Part shown: piece after piece, positions 10,481-24,590 of the stretch
How positions within the stretch are numbered: position 1 is the first letter of the stretch
Layout of the letters: each line of letters opens with the position of its first letter
NCBI GenBank assembly: GCA_030386875.1
Contig: CM059562.1
Location: 46,335,757-46,399,756 of the forward strand
Direction: 5' to 3'
Source of the DNA: Morinoia aosen
Taxonomy: Eukaryota > Arthropoda > Malacostraca > Amphipoda > Talitridae
Length of the DNA stretch: 64,000 nt
Translations under genes and position numbers: made by a program
The notes under the pieces: generated by a model
What the model was told of the DNA's origin: nothing
What the model saw: only the letters and a program-made list of their open reading frames with translations
Databases searched by the model: none

Positions 10481-10870
10481 TTAGCCCATTATTCTCTCAA
10501 GTGATTGGGAGAAATTCCTATCCCAATTAGCCCTTAGTCAGAAGCTGAGATAGTCCGGGCAACCCGCCAGTTGGATGCCTCAGCCGTATCTCTCCCAAGG
10601 AGCTGACATGTACTACTCACCCAAAAATCGCTGCAGACACTGCAGCCTCTCGCTGAGACGTGCCAATAGAAAACTCTGTTTAACCTTTCAACGGAGCTGT
10701 TTCAACCTACGCATGGGCTGGCATAAAATAATGCTTTAAAAACACTACTACAACGCCCGTATGAAGTCCCGCACAAAGTACTCAAGAGGTCTGCTAAAGT
10801 TGTTAACTCTCGTGATCAACAAGAAGAGCATGAATGTCCCCATATATCGGTTAAAGTCTCTCTACGAGAA

Positions 10871-13800
10871 ACACCTGCAGGTGATCGAAGCACGACCTCT
10901 CGAAAAACCTCAACAACAACCATAAACGGAATCATTACGCGTTGTGATTCCGTTATGACACAGAATCGTAATGCGCTTAAAAGTAATAACATATGAAGGT
11001 GCAAAGGTGTTCTATTTCCGATATGGAGGCCAGCTAAACAAAACTAAGTCTTCCACGAAGTGACTGCGTCGTACGAGCACCGGAACGTTACGGATTCTCG
11101 TAACTGAAAAGATTCTCGTAACATCTTTCCTTCCCAATTTGCTGTTTTTGCGTGCAGGGTATCATGTGTGGGAGCACACCTTATGCAAAGACTTCGTTTT
11201 CCACAACCTGTACTAAATGATAGTTTTCCAGTGTGAGAACGTCTTGCAATGAAAACTGGGACATAAATTAACAACTACACAACCTATACTACTAACTCGC
11301 TTTTTCCTCAAAATTGCGCTTAAATAAACGTGCTAACATTTACTGCCTGAGCAATGTAATAGTGTTGTCTGTCAATACGTTTTTTTTATACCTGCATTCT
11401 ACAAAAGGGTAAATCCGTGGAACATGATGTTTCAGAAATGCTCCTTGATGATTGTATGGCTCAGTTGCTCCTTGCATGAAAAGTGCCACATTTGGGTACT
11501 TGCTGCGTGTTAATGGCTTACTTTTTTTACGAATATTTCTATTATTCCAGTGTGCTTAGTGTTTCCTTACGAGAAAAAGTTTGCAATTTACAATTTAGAA
11601 CAAAAAAGAGGAAAATAACGTAACTGAAAGTACGGAAGACATTGGCGATGCTTAATAAATACAATTACTTATTAGCACTTGAATCAGTTGAACTGAATTA
11701 CATTCTCAAATGTATAAAGCGTTTTATTTATAGCTTAACGAAAGATGCACATCATTTACAGAACTACTAAAAACTATCCAAAAAAGGAATTTTTTGCGTG
11801 TACAAAAAAGTTGTTGATATACTAATGGCAAACCGAAACGATTTTTCGAACATTTAGTGACCACTTCGCAAGTAGCATGGCTTTTTTTAATAACAATTTA
11901 AAAATAGCACTCAAATATATCAAATTGCATCTCGTACAATCAACATTGACGATCGGAATTGCTTCATATGGTCAATGGTCAATTGCTTCACGTATCTCCA
12001 TCTTGCTATTACTGCTAGGCATTTTCCCAACTGACCTCTTCACGAAATTCATTCACTGGATAATAGCCAAAATAACGCTCCATCATAAACACGAGAATTT
12101 TCCTCTGCTGAGCGCAGAGAGCGCATCACAAGTTCCATCGCCCCGCCTTGATTCGTCCGCTGCGCTACGGAGGCCATCCAGCGTCCCACACAGTCTTTCT
12201 GTCGCTCTTAATTAGCAATAATTTCTAGAATATTCAATTAAAATTATTGAAATGCACACGTACTGAATGTCCACTCATTTTAAAAAGTTTTGAAATTATG
12301 TATCATCGATGCAGTTCAGTTCCCTGTATAGACATCGATTATGAAAACAAAATAAAAGTTCGTGTAATTTTCTAAAATTAATTTCGTGAACTGTATTAAT
12401 TAAATTAATTACTGTATTTCGTGTATATCAATTCTCATAGATAACACATATACTTTACTCAAAAATCTACGCCTCCTAAAGACCGATTAATAGCTTCAGT
12501 ATTCAAAGACTGCTTTCAAACGGAAAAGATAATAATGGAATGATAGTGTAAAAATGATAAAAAATAAAGAATTTCAATCTATATATATGTATAATAACTG
12601 GAAAAATTGAAAATAAACTTAACTCTAAATCAAACTCAGATAACCTTCACGACTGTGTATTTATCAATCGTGCGTAATTTGGTCAAATGGGCCCTCAGAT
12701 GCTTGAGAAAAATCGTGACTGCCGCACAAAAGAAGGCTGAAGCGATAACGCCCAGCAAGCTGCATAGTCGACTAAGACCTCACGTATGGAGACAAACGAC
12801 AGACAACGAGCCTATATATAGGCGCTCGCTTACATTCTACTGTACTCACCTAAGATGACCGTGGTAATGAGGCTGCCTGGAAGGGAAAAATGTCTCTTTT
12901 AAATGTACGCATAAAGATAAGTTTAATATACGATAGCATTATGATTGTGAACATTTTACAGTATGGCGGTTGTTGTGGTAATGATAGAGAAAACTCAGAC
13001 TTCAAGTTTAAAGTTATTAATTATAGCTTATTTTCATCGCCTGAAAGGTCAGCGGATTTCTCCCCAGTAGTATTACTTTTATTTTTTATTCTTACTGAAG
13101 CGTGGCACCACCTTGAAAAGCAAGACTATCAACTAATTTATAGATTGGAAAATTAGTAATGCAAACGACCAAACAAATGCATCCAACATATCGGGGCTTA
13201 GACATGGTAACATTGTAGTGACGTCACGCTACTGGTCGGTACAGCAGCGCCAGTTTTAAAAATATTAGAAGGGAAATAAATGATAGCCCTAGTGATTTCC
13301 ACGAGAACTTGCATGGTATTGTGAGTCAAGGATAAAAAATTAAATACTTTGTGTATGAAGGTGTTCTGAGTCCTAATTTATAGTATACTTAATCCGGTTA
13401 TTCATTGGGTATTTCCTGATTTTATGTACGCATATCGAGCGAACTGCATTTGGAGCGATACAGCGTTAAGATCGGGGCTGCAGCTCAAGCAGATCTCGGT
13501 GTCCATATCCAGTTTTGAGCGTGTTTCCGTCCGTTTATTGAACTGGGCTAAAGTATTGTTGCAACTGATTATTTATGAAGACCTCGTGTTATTTAGGATC
13601 AATTTGCACAGGAAAGTGATAGAAAAAATCCTACCTTATGTAACTCGAATGCTTGAGTGATAAAAAAGAGGCCTCTTTATCTACAGATATAGCATGAGAA
13701 TGTGTGAGTGTAATATTTCTGTACTTCATATTGTCTAGTTTAATTACATGTGCTAATGCCAGGCCCAAACAAGCTCGAATACACCTCTAATTTCTGCCGA

Positions 13801-16800
13801 GTCAGTAAAAATCCCAGGAAACTGCATCTTTTTAAACATTCATTTGACAGACAAAGCATCACAGCATATTTACTAGCATTTCTCTCCCTAGATCAGCCCG
13901 TTCTATGGTGAATCAACTATAGAGTGAAGCTACTTAATTTTGACACTTCGATGCATCACAAAGGGTTAGAAATTTCCGATGCACGACTGAGCCGTCACAA
14001 TTTCTATGAGCAGGCCTGCAGATGTATTGGATGCCTTGACCTAGCCCAACTTGTCAACCCAGTAAAAAAGCCCACAATGTTACACCATTTATGCGTAGAA
14101 GTGATAATACATCGATACAGTCATCATGCCTCTTTTTACAGTAATTTTTTGCACCGTGGCTGCACGTGTCACCGCAGTTATTCCGTCAGTTTTACTTCAT
14201 TGATCGGAAACGAACTGCGGTGGGCGTCTATTTAATAGCACGCGCTGATGACCTTTTGAGATTGTATAAACTGCAGTAGCAGTGTAAAGTGTAGTGTGAC
14301 CATATAAATTTCACGGCGCTAAATATCTAGTGGCTGCAGTCATTATTCGCTGCAACCATAACTCTTGGTGCAATTTACTGTTCTAAATTTACCTTGAAGT
14401 GCCTTACTGCGCCGAACTGCATAAAACAGTTCGAGAAACTTCGTCGATTCTTAGCAGGGAATGGTCGTCCAGTTCAGTAATAATTATTTACTGCTACTAC
14501 TACTACCATCTATATATATAGCTAAGTCAAATAAAATTTGAAAAATGATATTGTGAGTTTCCATCGAATGCTTTGCGTGCTCTCATAGCGAACAATTAAA
14601 GTACTATTAATTTGCTAACGAACAAAAATAGAAAACAAATGGCAATTCGCCAAAAACTTGAAGTGTAACCAAATGTACATAATTTTTCATGAATGCCATC
14701 AGCATTCTAAATTGATACTGTTCAATAACTATAAATTTTAACTGTTCTTCATTTTGAATTATGTTTGGCGTAACATTCGGGAACTAATTAGTAATGATAA
14801 TGATAATTAAAACGAAAATTTTACGACAAGAAACGAGATGACATCTGCTGTAGTGATGCCAGCAGAAGCTCAATTTACACGTAAACAAACACACGTAACT
14901 TGCTTGACTTCAACAAAAAAACTTCCTTGCACACAGAATTTATTTTCCCTGTTTACAAAAGAAACTCACAGCTAACATGAGTTAACAAAGTTTTCATTTA
15001 GTCCACACACAGCAGACGATCGGACGCTCTGCATGCGTAGCAATTTTAGACGAATCAAATAGGCTCTAACACCATTTTTGTGAAGATAGAGATGAAAGTT
15101 GATTGGAGCTACGATGACACCTACATGATGCTCTTGATGACGGTTTATGAAAACTACTATCATCAAAAAACAACAGAATCGTAATAAAAAATTTACATCA
15201 ATATATCAGCCATAGAATGGAGTTTGGTGTGAGCAATCGGTCGCTGGCAGTTTTACATCTACATAAGAGTCGCCGGTTGTCGCTAAGTATTCATTTTTTG
15301 GAAGATGGGGTAAGCACTGTTCTAGGAGAAATAGCATTTAACACCACAGCTTGAAAAGAGAAATAATCCAGTTTAGATTTTCTGAACAAATTTAATGAGA
15401 AGAAATCATGCAAATAAAATATTGGGGCAAGTATTCCCATCATATACATGTCAATATATTTAATCTATTGTCACGTGAACGATACGTCTAAAGGTAAGAC
15501 ATCCATTAGCTGCCTCAAAATACATACGCTCAAAAAATTAGGTACCGTTACAATTCGTTACGTTTTGATAGATCTACGGTGCTAGCTGTTCAATACATCA
15601 ACAGAAAGGGTATTATACGTAGGGCCTCAAGAAATCAGTTTTGCATTTGCTGTATTTCTTCAAGTAATTCATGCTTTCTTTCGTGATAATATTGTTTTGA
15701 AAAATTGTAACAAATTTAGAGACTTCAAAAACGTAAAACACTTGCCGCTAAGGTATGTTCAATTGATCAATTTCCATTTCTTGATTGACAGAAGTTGTGA
15801 CTCTGAAAATAGTGTGAGTCCAACTCTCCTGATGAATAGGAAAATTACTTGTATTGCACTTTAAACCACCTTGGTTTTCCACCAGAAAAACTAGCTCGTG
15901 TACAAAACTCTTTATCTTATACGCATTTTCCTAGATTATGTTTACGCATCGTACTGGTGATAGAAGTAACAATGTTTTTTTCTGCACGAGGACTTTATTG
16001 CCGAGTTCACGCACTCTTTTGTTGTGTATAAATATAGTTGTGTGTAGTGTGCATTAGTGTATGTTGGAATGGCGTCACGCAATATTTGAGCCGGAGTGGC
16101 GGAGCACATCGGAAGTGATTTTTGTACCGGCAACTTACTGGCTCGTCGTTACTCAGCCATGCTGAGAAGTGCAATATTACGAGTATTATCTCATGATGAC
16201 TTTAGAGTTGGACGATTCTGAAATCCTGAATAATGTGTAACGATTCTTAAAACCGAAAGGGTTTTAGGATCGTTGCTTATTTAAAAAAAAGTAAATAACA
16301 TGCTAAGCTCTTTTCACCTACAGATAGTCCTCTTTGTTTTCTGTTTTTTCTGTCTTTGTTTATTTTTATTATTGTCTGAAAATGTCGAATTTATTTTGCA
16401 TGGTGATTTAATTCTTATGTGATATAGATCATTCTTTGTTCCTCAGAACTTTTGACGGAGCTGGTCTCCAAATCATTTAAAATTTTTTGTTTATCTGAAT
16501 AAAATGAATGATTTTACGAGGTTTATCTCCTTTGTAATTCCTAATTTTTTATAATATATGTATAACGCCGATATATCAGGTCATTACGTTCAGCAGTTGC
16601 AATTCGTTTGAAAGTAGACATTGATGTAGCTGCTACGCATTGAAAATCAAGGTTAAGTGCAACAGCTCTGTTCACGTGCACTTCTTACTAATTTTAGGGG
16701 TCACGAGATGAATGATTTAATTGAGAATACTGCATGAGAAGTGAAATGCATTAGAAACCTCGCTACACATGAATATAAAATCAACACATTTTGAGGAAAC

Positions 16801-19800
16801 CATATAAAGTTACACGGATTATCAAATAGACACACAAGCTTAATGGAAATCGGTACGTGTGGCTTGAGAAATCCGTCATTTTAGAAAGTGCTCGTTTTAG
16901 ACTCACATAATCCGTTTTAGTGCCCATTATAGCTTAAATTAACGTGATGCTCCGATGGACTTGCGAACTCGCAATCACGCATATACGTCGCATCAGCATG
17001 TAGAAACAATACAGGAAAAAATATTACTAATAATTACGTGCATCCGAGACGTATACGCCTGTAGTAATCCGTTTGCTACTTTGAATGCAAAATACGAGTA
17101 AGGTTAATCTTGAAAGTGTAATTCGGATTTCATCGCGAATTATACACTGTCTCTAAGCTAATGCCCCTATTAGAGTGAGCAGTGAAAATATCACATAAAT
17201 CTAAGAATGACTTTATTTGTGTCATAGACATTGATGCTTGTAAGGGCTTTCTGTCAACTTGGGGGAAAATCTGAAATATAACACAAATTGTGTAAGATTT
17301 CTAAACTAAATGCAGTTGCTATTGTGAATAAATAACCATGAAATAACCTCGGATATCTAGGTAATAAGAAGGCTACTCTATGATTGATATGAACCTACGG
17401 ACAATCTGGACATATTTTAAACATTGATGTATACAAAGAAGCACAGTGTGTACGAGCAGATAACTGCACGGAATTATATTGAACGCTGTCACCCAATGGA
17501 TTCATACTCATTTATAAAGCTACATCATCGACAAGTTCGGGAGGAGGAGATCATGATTGTTGCGAAGAAACGTAAATGAGTTATTCAACAAGCACAATGA
17601 AAAGTGAACTGAGTGTATTGACCCATCAGATGGATCATTGAATACTTTGATAGCGGAATATATTCAAATGCTATATTCCATGAAATTGATAGTGTATTAC
17701 GGTGTGTGTGTTTTCTGTGACGGCTTCAAATATGTCAGGGCGAATTATTGTTACAAAATCTTAATTATTGGTAAATAACTTTTACTAGTAGGACATCATT
17801 AGGATGTTTCCAATTAAAAACTGGCGGCGCAGTTAGCTACGAAACAAACAATTTTATTTCTAGAAAATATGAGATTAAAAGTGGAAAGTAGAGAGTTTGA
17901 TGTTGTAAAGCAACAAAATAATAATGATCGATGCTATAGGTATAATACATAATAACACTGAACAAATATGTAGTAATTTTTTAGTCAGATGGCAGAGGGC
18001 TATGTAACGATGTTATGAAATAAACGACAGAAAGATGGTTTAATTTTCCACAGTTGGTACTAATGAGGAATTTATTTCCAATATTCTACCGATCGGCATT
18101 TCGATACATACGAGTATATACTGAATTTTTTATAAGTTTGGCTGCTCAGCTTGAGTTGCAAAGCAAAAATTTTCTCGCGAAACGTTGAAAACTTGAATGA
18201 GGCTACATCGGACAGGTTGTGGAATGTTATCTGGTGTTTGGTTTCAGGCTTAAAAATAGCCGACTGTCTCGTGGGAACCCTACCCTCGCTTGCCCAGTTC
18301 CCCTCATCTTCGGAACAACAGGCCTCATAGTGAAGTATTTGCTGTAAACACTGGTGGTCTCCGAAATGAATACAAGACGTCGGAAAAAACTGCTAAGCTG
18401 TCATATAAATAATTATAAAAAAACACATAGAAAATGAGTTCACGCAACTTTCCGTGCTTGAAAAGGAAGAGGATCATAATGAAAGGAAGTGGAAATGACA
18501 AAGAAACTTTTCTTCATTGCGTTTACTCGAGAGCAGAATTTGACGTGGGAAAAAATTACCCTACAATAGAAAGGCCCAAAAGGAATATATGCATTTTCTG
18601 AAAATGTTCAGGCATTTTCACCGGTGCCATCGTCGAAGTGTGATGTAGGTTTGCTTAAACGTTTCGTATCGAGCCTGGAAAACAGAAGTAAAATACCCGT
18701 AGTGTAGGACTCGTTTGTGAAATTGAAATGATCTTGAGACAAAAAATATGACGGTGTGATTTACGCAGAGGTATTATAAAAACGGTAACAATGCATTCCA
18801 CGTAAAAAGATTATTCACTGGGGAAAAAATTCGTATTGCCACTAATTAGATGGAATGTTTGAAAATTTTAACCAATGGACGATAGGTTCCATTCTTAATT
18901 AGGAGTGAAAATTGCAGGAGACTAACAAATATTTACAGGAATATGTATCGTAACAACGTTGTGAGGGTTCTGATGTTTCACAGATTAATTACATCAACAA
19001 TTATTTGAAGAAAATGTTAACGAACTGAAATAGCTCGAGAGGAAGGTAGAGGAAGTAGAAAAATAAACGTCACATGAGGATAACAGTTGATCACTCTACA
19101 ATTAATTGAAAACAGTGTTGAAAAATACGATGATGAGAATCCATGAAAGTATTTGAAAATATCTTAATATATACTGAAAATAGAATCGAAGTCTTGAATA
19201 GTTTATGATTCTAACATGCAGGTGGAGGATTTTCGAAGATATCTTCATGTAACACCGTGAAAAAATGCAGCATTTTGTCAGAAAGTTCACAGCGAATCTT
19301 ACAATCCATGAGAGTTACAACGATTCTGTACGCCGTAAGTGAGTGACCAATTCAAAGGTTCCATAAATAAATTAAACTGAAAGAGCATCTAATGATACAC
19401 ACTAAGTTAAGTATGAAATTATCTACGTACTAAATGAAATCATTGTCTACCGTATTGTCCGAATCGACCTTTTCACGCATCTTATTAACGTGAAATTATT
19501 GCGCTAAAATCCACGGTATTTCAGTCGAATATTTCAATAAGTCGCGCCCAAGTGGAAAGAAAGATACTGGCATGCCAATTCAAAGGTTGTCAACCTTGTT
19601 ATAAATTACCTAGCTAAATTAGAATTTTAATAAAATGTTATTGTTTGCAGCAAATGTGAATCAAGGTAGAATTGAGGCAAGTATATTTTGAAATTCAAGG
19701 AGTATATCCTGTTACATTAATTTACTCTGGAAGGAACTGGTCCGATCGTCCAAGAAAGTAACTCCCAAAAGAAACCATTAAAGTACTCACAATTACTTTA

Positions 19801-20547
19801 CAACTAAATTTTGCTGCGTTACCCCAAAGTTGATAGTAATGCTCAGTCATGCATCATACTGCAATGTTATATTTTTTACTTTCTGTAGACATGTGCTTCC
19901 TCCCTCTCGCGCTGTGGCTGGTTCTGCGGGGAGTCGCTGTGAGTGACACACGCTGGGTAACATAATTGCATACTTTATCACACTGACTGCTATTGCATCA
20001 ATTTCGCTCCTCTTTGGATCTAATAGAAACAATGCATTTCAGTTTTACCTTTTCCTTTTCGAAATGTTAAAAACCGTTGGAGTAGCGCTTCCAGAAAGTG
20101 TTGCTAAAAATGAGCAAAGTTCTAAAAAATTAGCAGTCTTAGACATCGCGAAGAAGGGAGCTGGCATCACCCCAACGTACTGAGATGTCAGATGAGTCTT
20201 GTCTTAAGCTGCCAGTCTTGGTGTAACGCTCTCAGTAGCCATCAGTTTTGTTATCACAGAAACTAAGTTCACACTCGCTTGAACGGAAGTCTGGGAGCAG
20301 GATCAGGATAGAAGCGGTCGTTGTTTCCGCCTTTTGACTCGCCGCAATTGCGCCCTCGCTCTTCCTCGCATCGCCACCCCAGCCTCAATAGCCGTAAAAT
20401 TGTGACCACTCACGAACGCGGTCTCGAGCTTCTTCGTTCGAGGGTTTCACCCTGTGCTCATTACTCTCGATGTGGAGACTTAACGTCAAATGAATTTGGT
20501 GATGTAGGACATGATGGCTTGTGGCAAATTTACAGGGCGAGTAATTG
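10871..20547. other. Long AT-rich stretch without recognised genes
   Basis: About 9.7 kb with no frame I can assign to a family. The largest frame, 11877-12215 (plus, 112 codons), is hydrophobic but has no family motif. A small perfect-stem hairpin lies at 10,927-10,952 just beyond the Gypsy remnant. A TATA-like palindrome at about 12,812-12,821, with a possible initiator about 30 bp downstream, is noted as a weak promoter candidate only. No tandem array or tRNA-like sequence was seen. A slightly GC-richer patch at about 20,280-20,480 carries a 96-codon plus frame (20321-20611) that I do not recognise. Confidence 0.5.
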
Positions 20548-20694
20548 TTGGAGTCGTCATAAAGCATCCCATGTAGCTCATGATTTACGTCGTATGTGGC
20601 AGCCGTTATAAAACTTCTCATAAAGTTCATGATTTACATCGTATGTTGGAGCTATCATAAAACATATCATACAGCTCTTGATTTACGTCGTATG
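20548..20694. repeat. 49-bp tandem repeat, three units
   Basis: Three head-to-tail units of exactly 49 bp (20548-20596, 20597-20645, 20646-20694) each end in TGATTTAC[G/A]TCGTATG, the third beginning this block with TTGATTT. The units differ from each other by several substitutions but no indels, so the duplication is not recent. Nothing suggests coding function, since 49 is not a multiple of three. Confidence 0.88.
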
Positions 20695-23534
20695 AAAAAT
20701 AGGCAAGTATCTGTCGTATCTTCACGGGCCACAGATTCGAGAAAAATTGAATTTTAAGTAGGATTTAAAGGCAATTAAAAATTATATTGAAAATTCTTAT
20801 TCTTAAAACTGGCAAAAACTTATCGCTTATGCAATTTCAATGCCAATATTACCCATGGAAATGAAGAGAAAGGAGATTTTTGGCACATAAAAAGAATCTC
20901 AAAGATATTTCACTCTCTCCTACAGGACGAGAGTAAATATAAAAAAAAAACTACAAATCTTTCTTGTTTGCAAAAAGGCTGAGGGAAACAATTAAGAATC
21001 ATTTATCAAGAATTTGTCATATATTGACCTTTCTTCGATAAACCTCAGTGTTTGAACGCGTGAATAATTTATAACCTGCAGAAGTGGTCATAATTCTAGA
21101 TAGCTGTTTAGTGAATTGTGTGATCGAGGCTATCCGATTTAAAATTTCTAACTGGAAACTTCTATATGATTTCTAATGAATTTGAGCTCACTTGAACTTT
21201 ATTACACAAGAGTAGCAGCGTTGTGTATTTGATTGGTTTGAAAGGTATTCGGAACACGTATCGTTGAATTTGAAACTTTGATATATCAGAAAAAGAAAAC
21301 GAATGGCAACGTTTGTGGACAAAATGCAGTAATTAACATTTAAGCTTTTCATTAGAATAAATCATAACAGCCCGTGATGATGACGTGAGGAATAAATTAT
21401 TCGAAGGTCAGTTATCAGTTGGGCTGAGAATAGATCAAGAAGTCTGGTAGTTCAAAGTTTTTATCATCGATATTCTGGTTAGTGACATAACGTGCAGGTA
21501 TGAAAAGCAAAATAAATCAGTACGCTTAACGTAGAAAATAGATGAGGTCTTTGATACCGAAAGATGAGGCCAAAATACAACTTTGACAGAGTAAATAATT
21601 TAGGAAACAAGCCGTCACGAAACTTCAAATTAGAAGACAGGTTTTTTGACGTGGGGAAAAACGAGGTTTCTCCTTAAAGTTTGATTTTCTGGGTTTGATC
21701 AACTACGTGAACATTTATTCATAGTCGTTATGAATAATTAACTAATGAAATACGTGAATAGGCTAATTTTTGCTGCAACTATAACAAAATGCTAACATCG
21801 GGCCACCGCAACACGCAAATCAGTTCAACTTGTGTCGTTGAAGCCTTACGCATTGATTACAGGAGAATGCATATACGGCTGTGGAAAGGAGGAAACTTCT
21901 GTGACGAGTCTGGGAGGGCAGAATTGACAGAAAATATCGGGAAATACTATCTGTCCATATGAGAGGAGCAGCCGTGTCACCCATTGGCGCAGTGGAGACC
22001 TGTTCAGGCTCCTGTAAGGACGGGGGCAACCTATACTTCTCTTTTCATCTGCTGACTTTGGCTTCAAAATCTCGCCTGAAAAGCTAGTAATCATTTGAAA
22101 CTGAGGTCTTTCTTCCATTTCACTGATAATTTATCCGTTCTCCCTGAGAAATAGATTATTCCAAAATCTTATAACCATTTGTTCATCAAATGACTAATCC
22201 TGCCGCCTTAGTGGCTATATTTGCGCTGGGAGGCAGAAAATAACATGATAAACAATATATTTTGGTTTTTAAATTTGATGTGTTTTGAGTTCGGGAAAAA
22301 ACGAAAAAAAATCTATCATACATTCGTGATATGTCATGCTAAATGTTTATTTTTACCCAGCATGTTCCCCGATGCTTTATGAGGTAGCAAATGAAGAAAA
22401 ATTAGTTCAAAGGTAGGAACTTCCTGTTTCCATTTCATTCTTCCTTTTAACTTCTACTAGCAACATGCCAAGAGCAATACCAGTTTATATCCTTCAGATT
22501 TGTGGTATTTACACTGATATTTACACATACTCAATCTCGGCAGTTTTCGTTTCAAACTTCATGTCTGTGACAGCTTACGATTCTATTTAAAACATTTAAA
22601 AATGTTACTAATGGTTAATTCAATAGAAATATACTACATGTCAAATATTCAATTTGCATTTTTCTTTAATTTTACACATTCGATTGTCCGTGCTTTCGTC
22701 AAAAGACTCGTTTATTAATTTTAAAAGATAACGATATCCAAGAAAAAAGAGACCCTATTTTCCTTCCTCATTGCGAAAATCCAGTATTTATTTCATTAGG
22801 GTTTCGCAATAATTTTAAGCTTGAGTTTCATTATGCCATAATTAGCGTAATAGTGTTGTCCGCCATAGATATACTAAATATTAGTTCCTACTTTTAAAAT
22901 TAAATTTGGATTAGAACCTTATCGACTTTTTTTCTTTTCAAATCCTGACTGGTGTGCAGTGCATCGTTTTCGTATGAAAATCCTAATAAGTTTTATTAAA
23001 TCTACTCGTTTCGTTGAATCTGCAAGCAAAATAATTTTTAAGTCATTCAGAAATTTTCGTTTACCTGAAAAAAATTCATCATACCCACTTTAGAACAAAC
23101 TAGGGCCTCAAAATTTTCTAGATGCTGTAGGACAATGCCACCAAATATGTGGAAAGAACTCATAGGATACAAGGAATAAAATGTTAAAAAGTATAGGCTA
23201 ATAAGTGAGTTACTGTGACCGGTATTGTTCCCATGTCTTTTCTCAAGTGACCCTTCTTGCACCTACATAGGATGAACACGAACGTTCCCTTGTACGCTCC
23301 GTTTTTTCATTTCCTTTTGGTTTTGCACTCCTAGTGGACAAAGATATGTACCGCAAGTGTTGCTAGCATTGCCATTACTTGGTTTTTAAGACGAATTTAT
23401 GATTGCGGTGTGATCAAAAACGGAAAGATTAATTTTCGTCAAGAGAATATTGCTTAACGTTTTCGTCGAATGTCGTCTTACTCTAGCTTCTGGAATGAGT
23501 GTTAACTTCTGAAAATGATTGCTTACCTCTGATC

Positions 23535-23559
23535 GATAAATAGATAGATAGATAGACAG
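23535..23559. repeat. GATA microsatellite
   Basis: A short run of GATA tetranucleotides (one GATAAATA variant, then GATAGATAGATAGACA). Simple repeat only. Confidence 0.85.
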
Positions 23560-24564
23560 CATCTCTCCTATATGTGTTTTGTTTTTGCTTAGGTTTTGTT
23601 TGTTCTAAGTTCTACCGTGAATTAATCGGATCGCTTCACTTTTTCCGACCGACACACGTGTGTATGTCCATTGTTCATGTATGTACATTATGAAGGTGGT
23701 CGACCATTCTTAATGACCCAAACAACCCAAGTGAATGCATATGTTGAGTTCATATATTCAAGAGAAACGTCTACTCATACTCCTGCTACCACAGTGTTTG
23801 TATATGAGGACCGTGGAAAAATTAAATTGACATTTCAAATCCCTTTCTTGCAGACAAACGTTGTTGTTGAACATTGTTGACTCGAAGACATCTACAGGTC
23901 TGATATATGATGCCTTAGAATGGAAAGGTATCCATGACTCGTCTTTGGGGAAAATCCCGTAAGAATTCTTATTCATAAAGACAATACGTTTTTCATGATC
24001 AATGTTGAAAACAAGATTGAAATGAAATAACGGCACAAAAGCATTTACAGTTATTCGCCTACTATTAACTACCAGGATCATAAAAGCATGGTTTGAAAAA
24101 TCTTAAATTCTTGAAATTATCCTAGGATTCCAAGGTGATGCAGTTTCATACCTTTCAGTCAGCTGCGCCTGTCGCACAGCCGGACTGACGACTGACAAGA
24201 GTTGTTTCCGAGCCAAGGACTAGAATCTCGCTCACATAATTTCCTGCTCCATTTATGATTAAACTAACGAAATAATTTTTCTCATCAAAATAAATTTAAA
24301 ATCCGTTTTGAGAAGAAGTCGAGGCGTAAAATTCGTTTTCCACAACCAGAATTTCCAACTAGCGAGCGTAGAAGGATTATTCAGAAATATTCGTTGATAG
24401 CTACATTCCGAAATAGAAGTTTAACTTTCTTTCTGATAAAATTTCTCATATGGGGCCAAATTTTCAGTGATAAAGTCGAACGTGGAAATGTAAGCAGATT
24501 AAGGGAAACATGGCAGCCTTGCATAGATTTAAGAACTCACCAGAGAACGTACTAATAACTAGTG

Positions 24565-24590
24565 GTATCAATGCGAAGAAGCATTGATAC
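24565..24590. repeat. Perfect 10-bp stem hairpin
   Basis: The arms GTATCAATGC and GCATTGATAC are exact complements around a six-base loop, GAAGAA. There is no T-run after it and no gene beside it, so a terminator role is not supported. It is recorded as structure only. Confidence 0.7.

Larger units (their letters stand above)
7650..10870 (+). mobile_element. Decayed Ty3/Gypsy-type LTR retrotransposon, internal region
   Basis: Pieces of gag, protease, reverse transcriptase, RNase H and integrase occur in the Ty3/Gypsy order (PR-RT-RH-IN) over about 3.2 kb, all on the plus strand and all broken by stops and frameshifts. The individual pieces are listed separately. After the integrase, the segment LQRPYEVPHKVLKRSAKVV at about 10,750-10,810 has the look of the Gypsy integrase C-terminal module. 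I found no matching long terminal repeats on either side, so both ends are unplaced. The left limit is close to the hAT right end, so the hAT element may sit in or beside this older element. Mutations in the protease, RT and integrase active sites show it is dead. Confidence 0.85.

Noticed and set aside
7650..10990. A complete Gypsy element with LTRs
   Set aside because: I compared both flanks by eye and found no direct repeat several hundred bases long that would mark LTRs, so only the internal region is annotated.
11877..12215. 112-codon hydrophobic plus-strand protein
   Set aside because: It has a possible membrane segment, but no family match, no splice or promoter context, and its length is within chance for this composition.
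20321..20611. 96-codon basic plus-strand protein in a GC-richer patch
   Set aside because: It runs into the 49-bp tandem repeat and has low-complexity Arg/Ser/Pro content without a motif.
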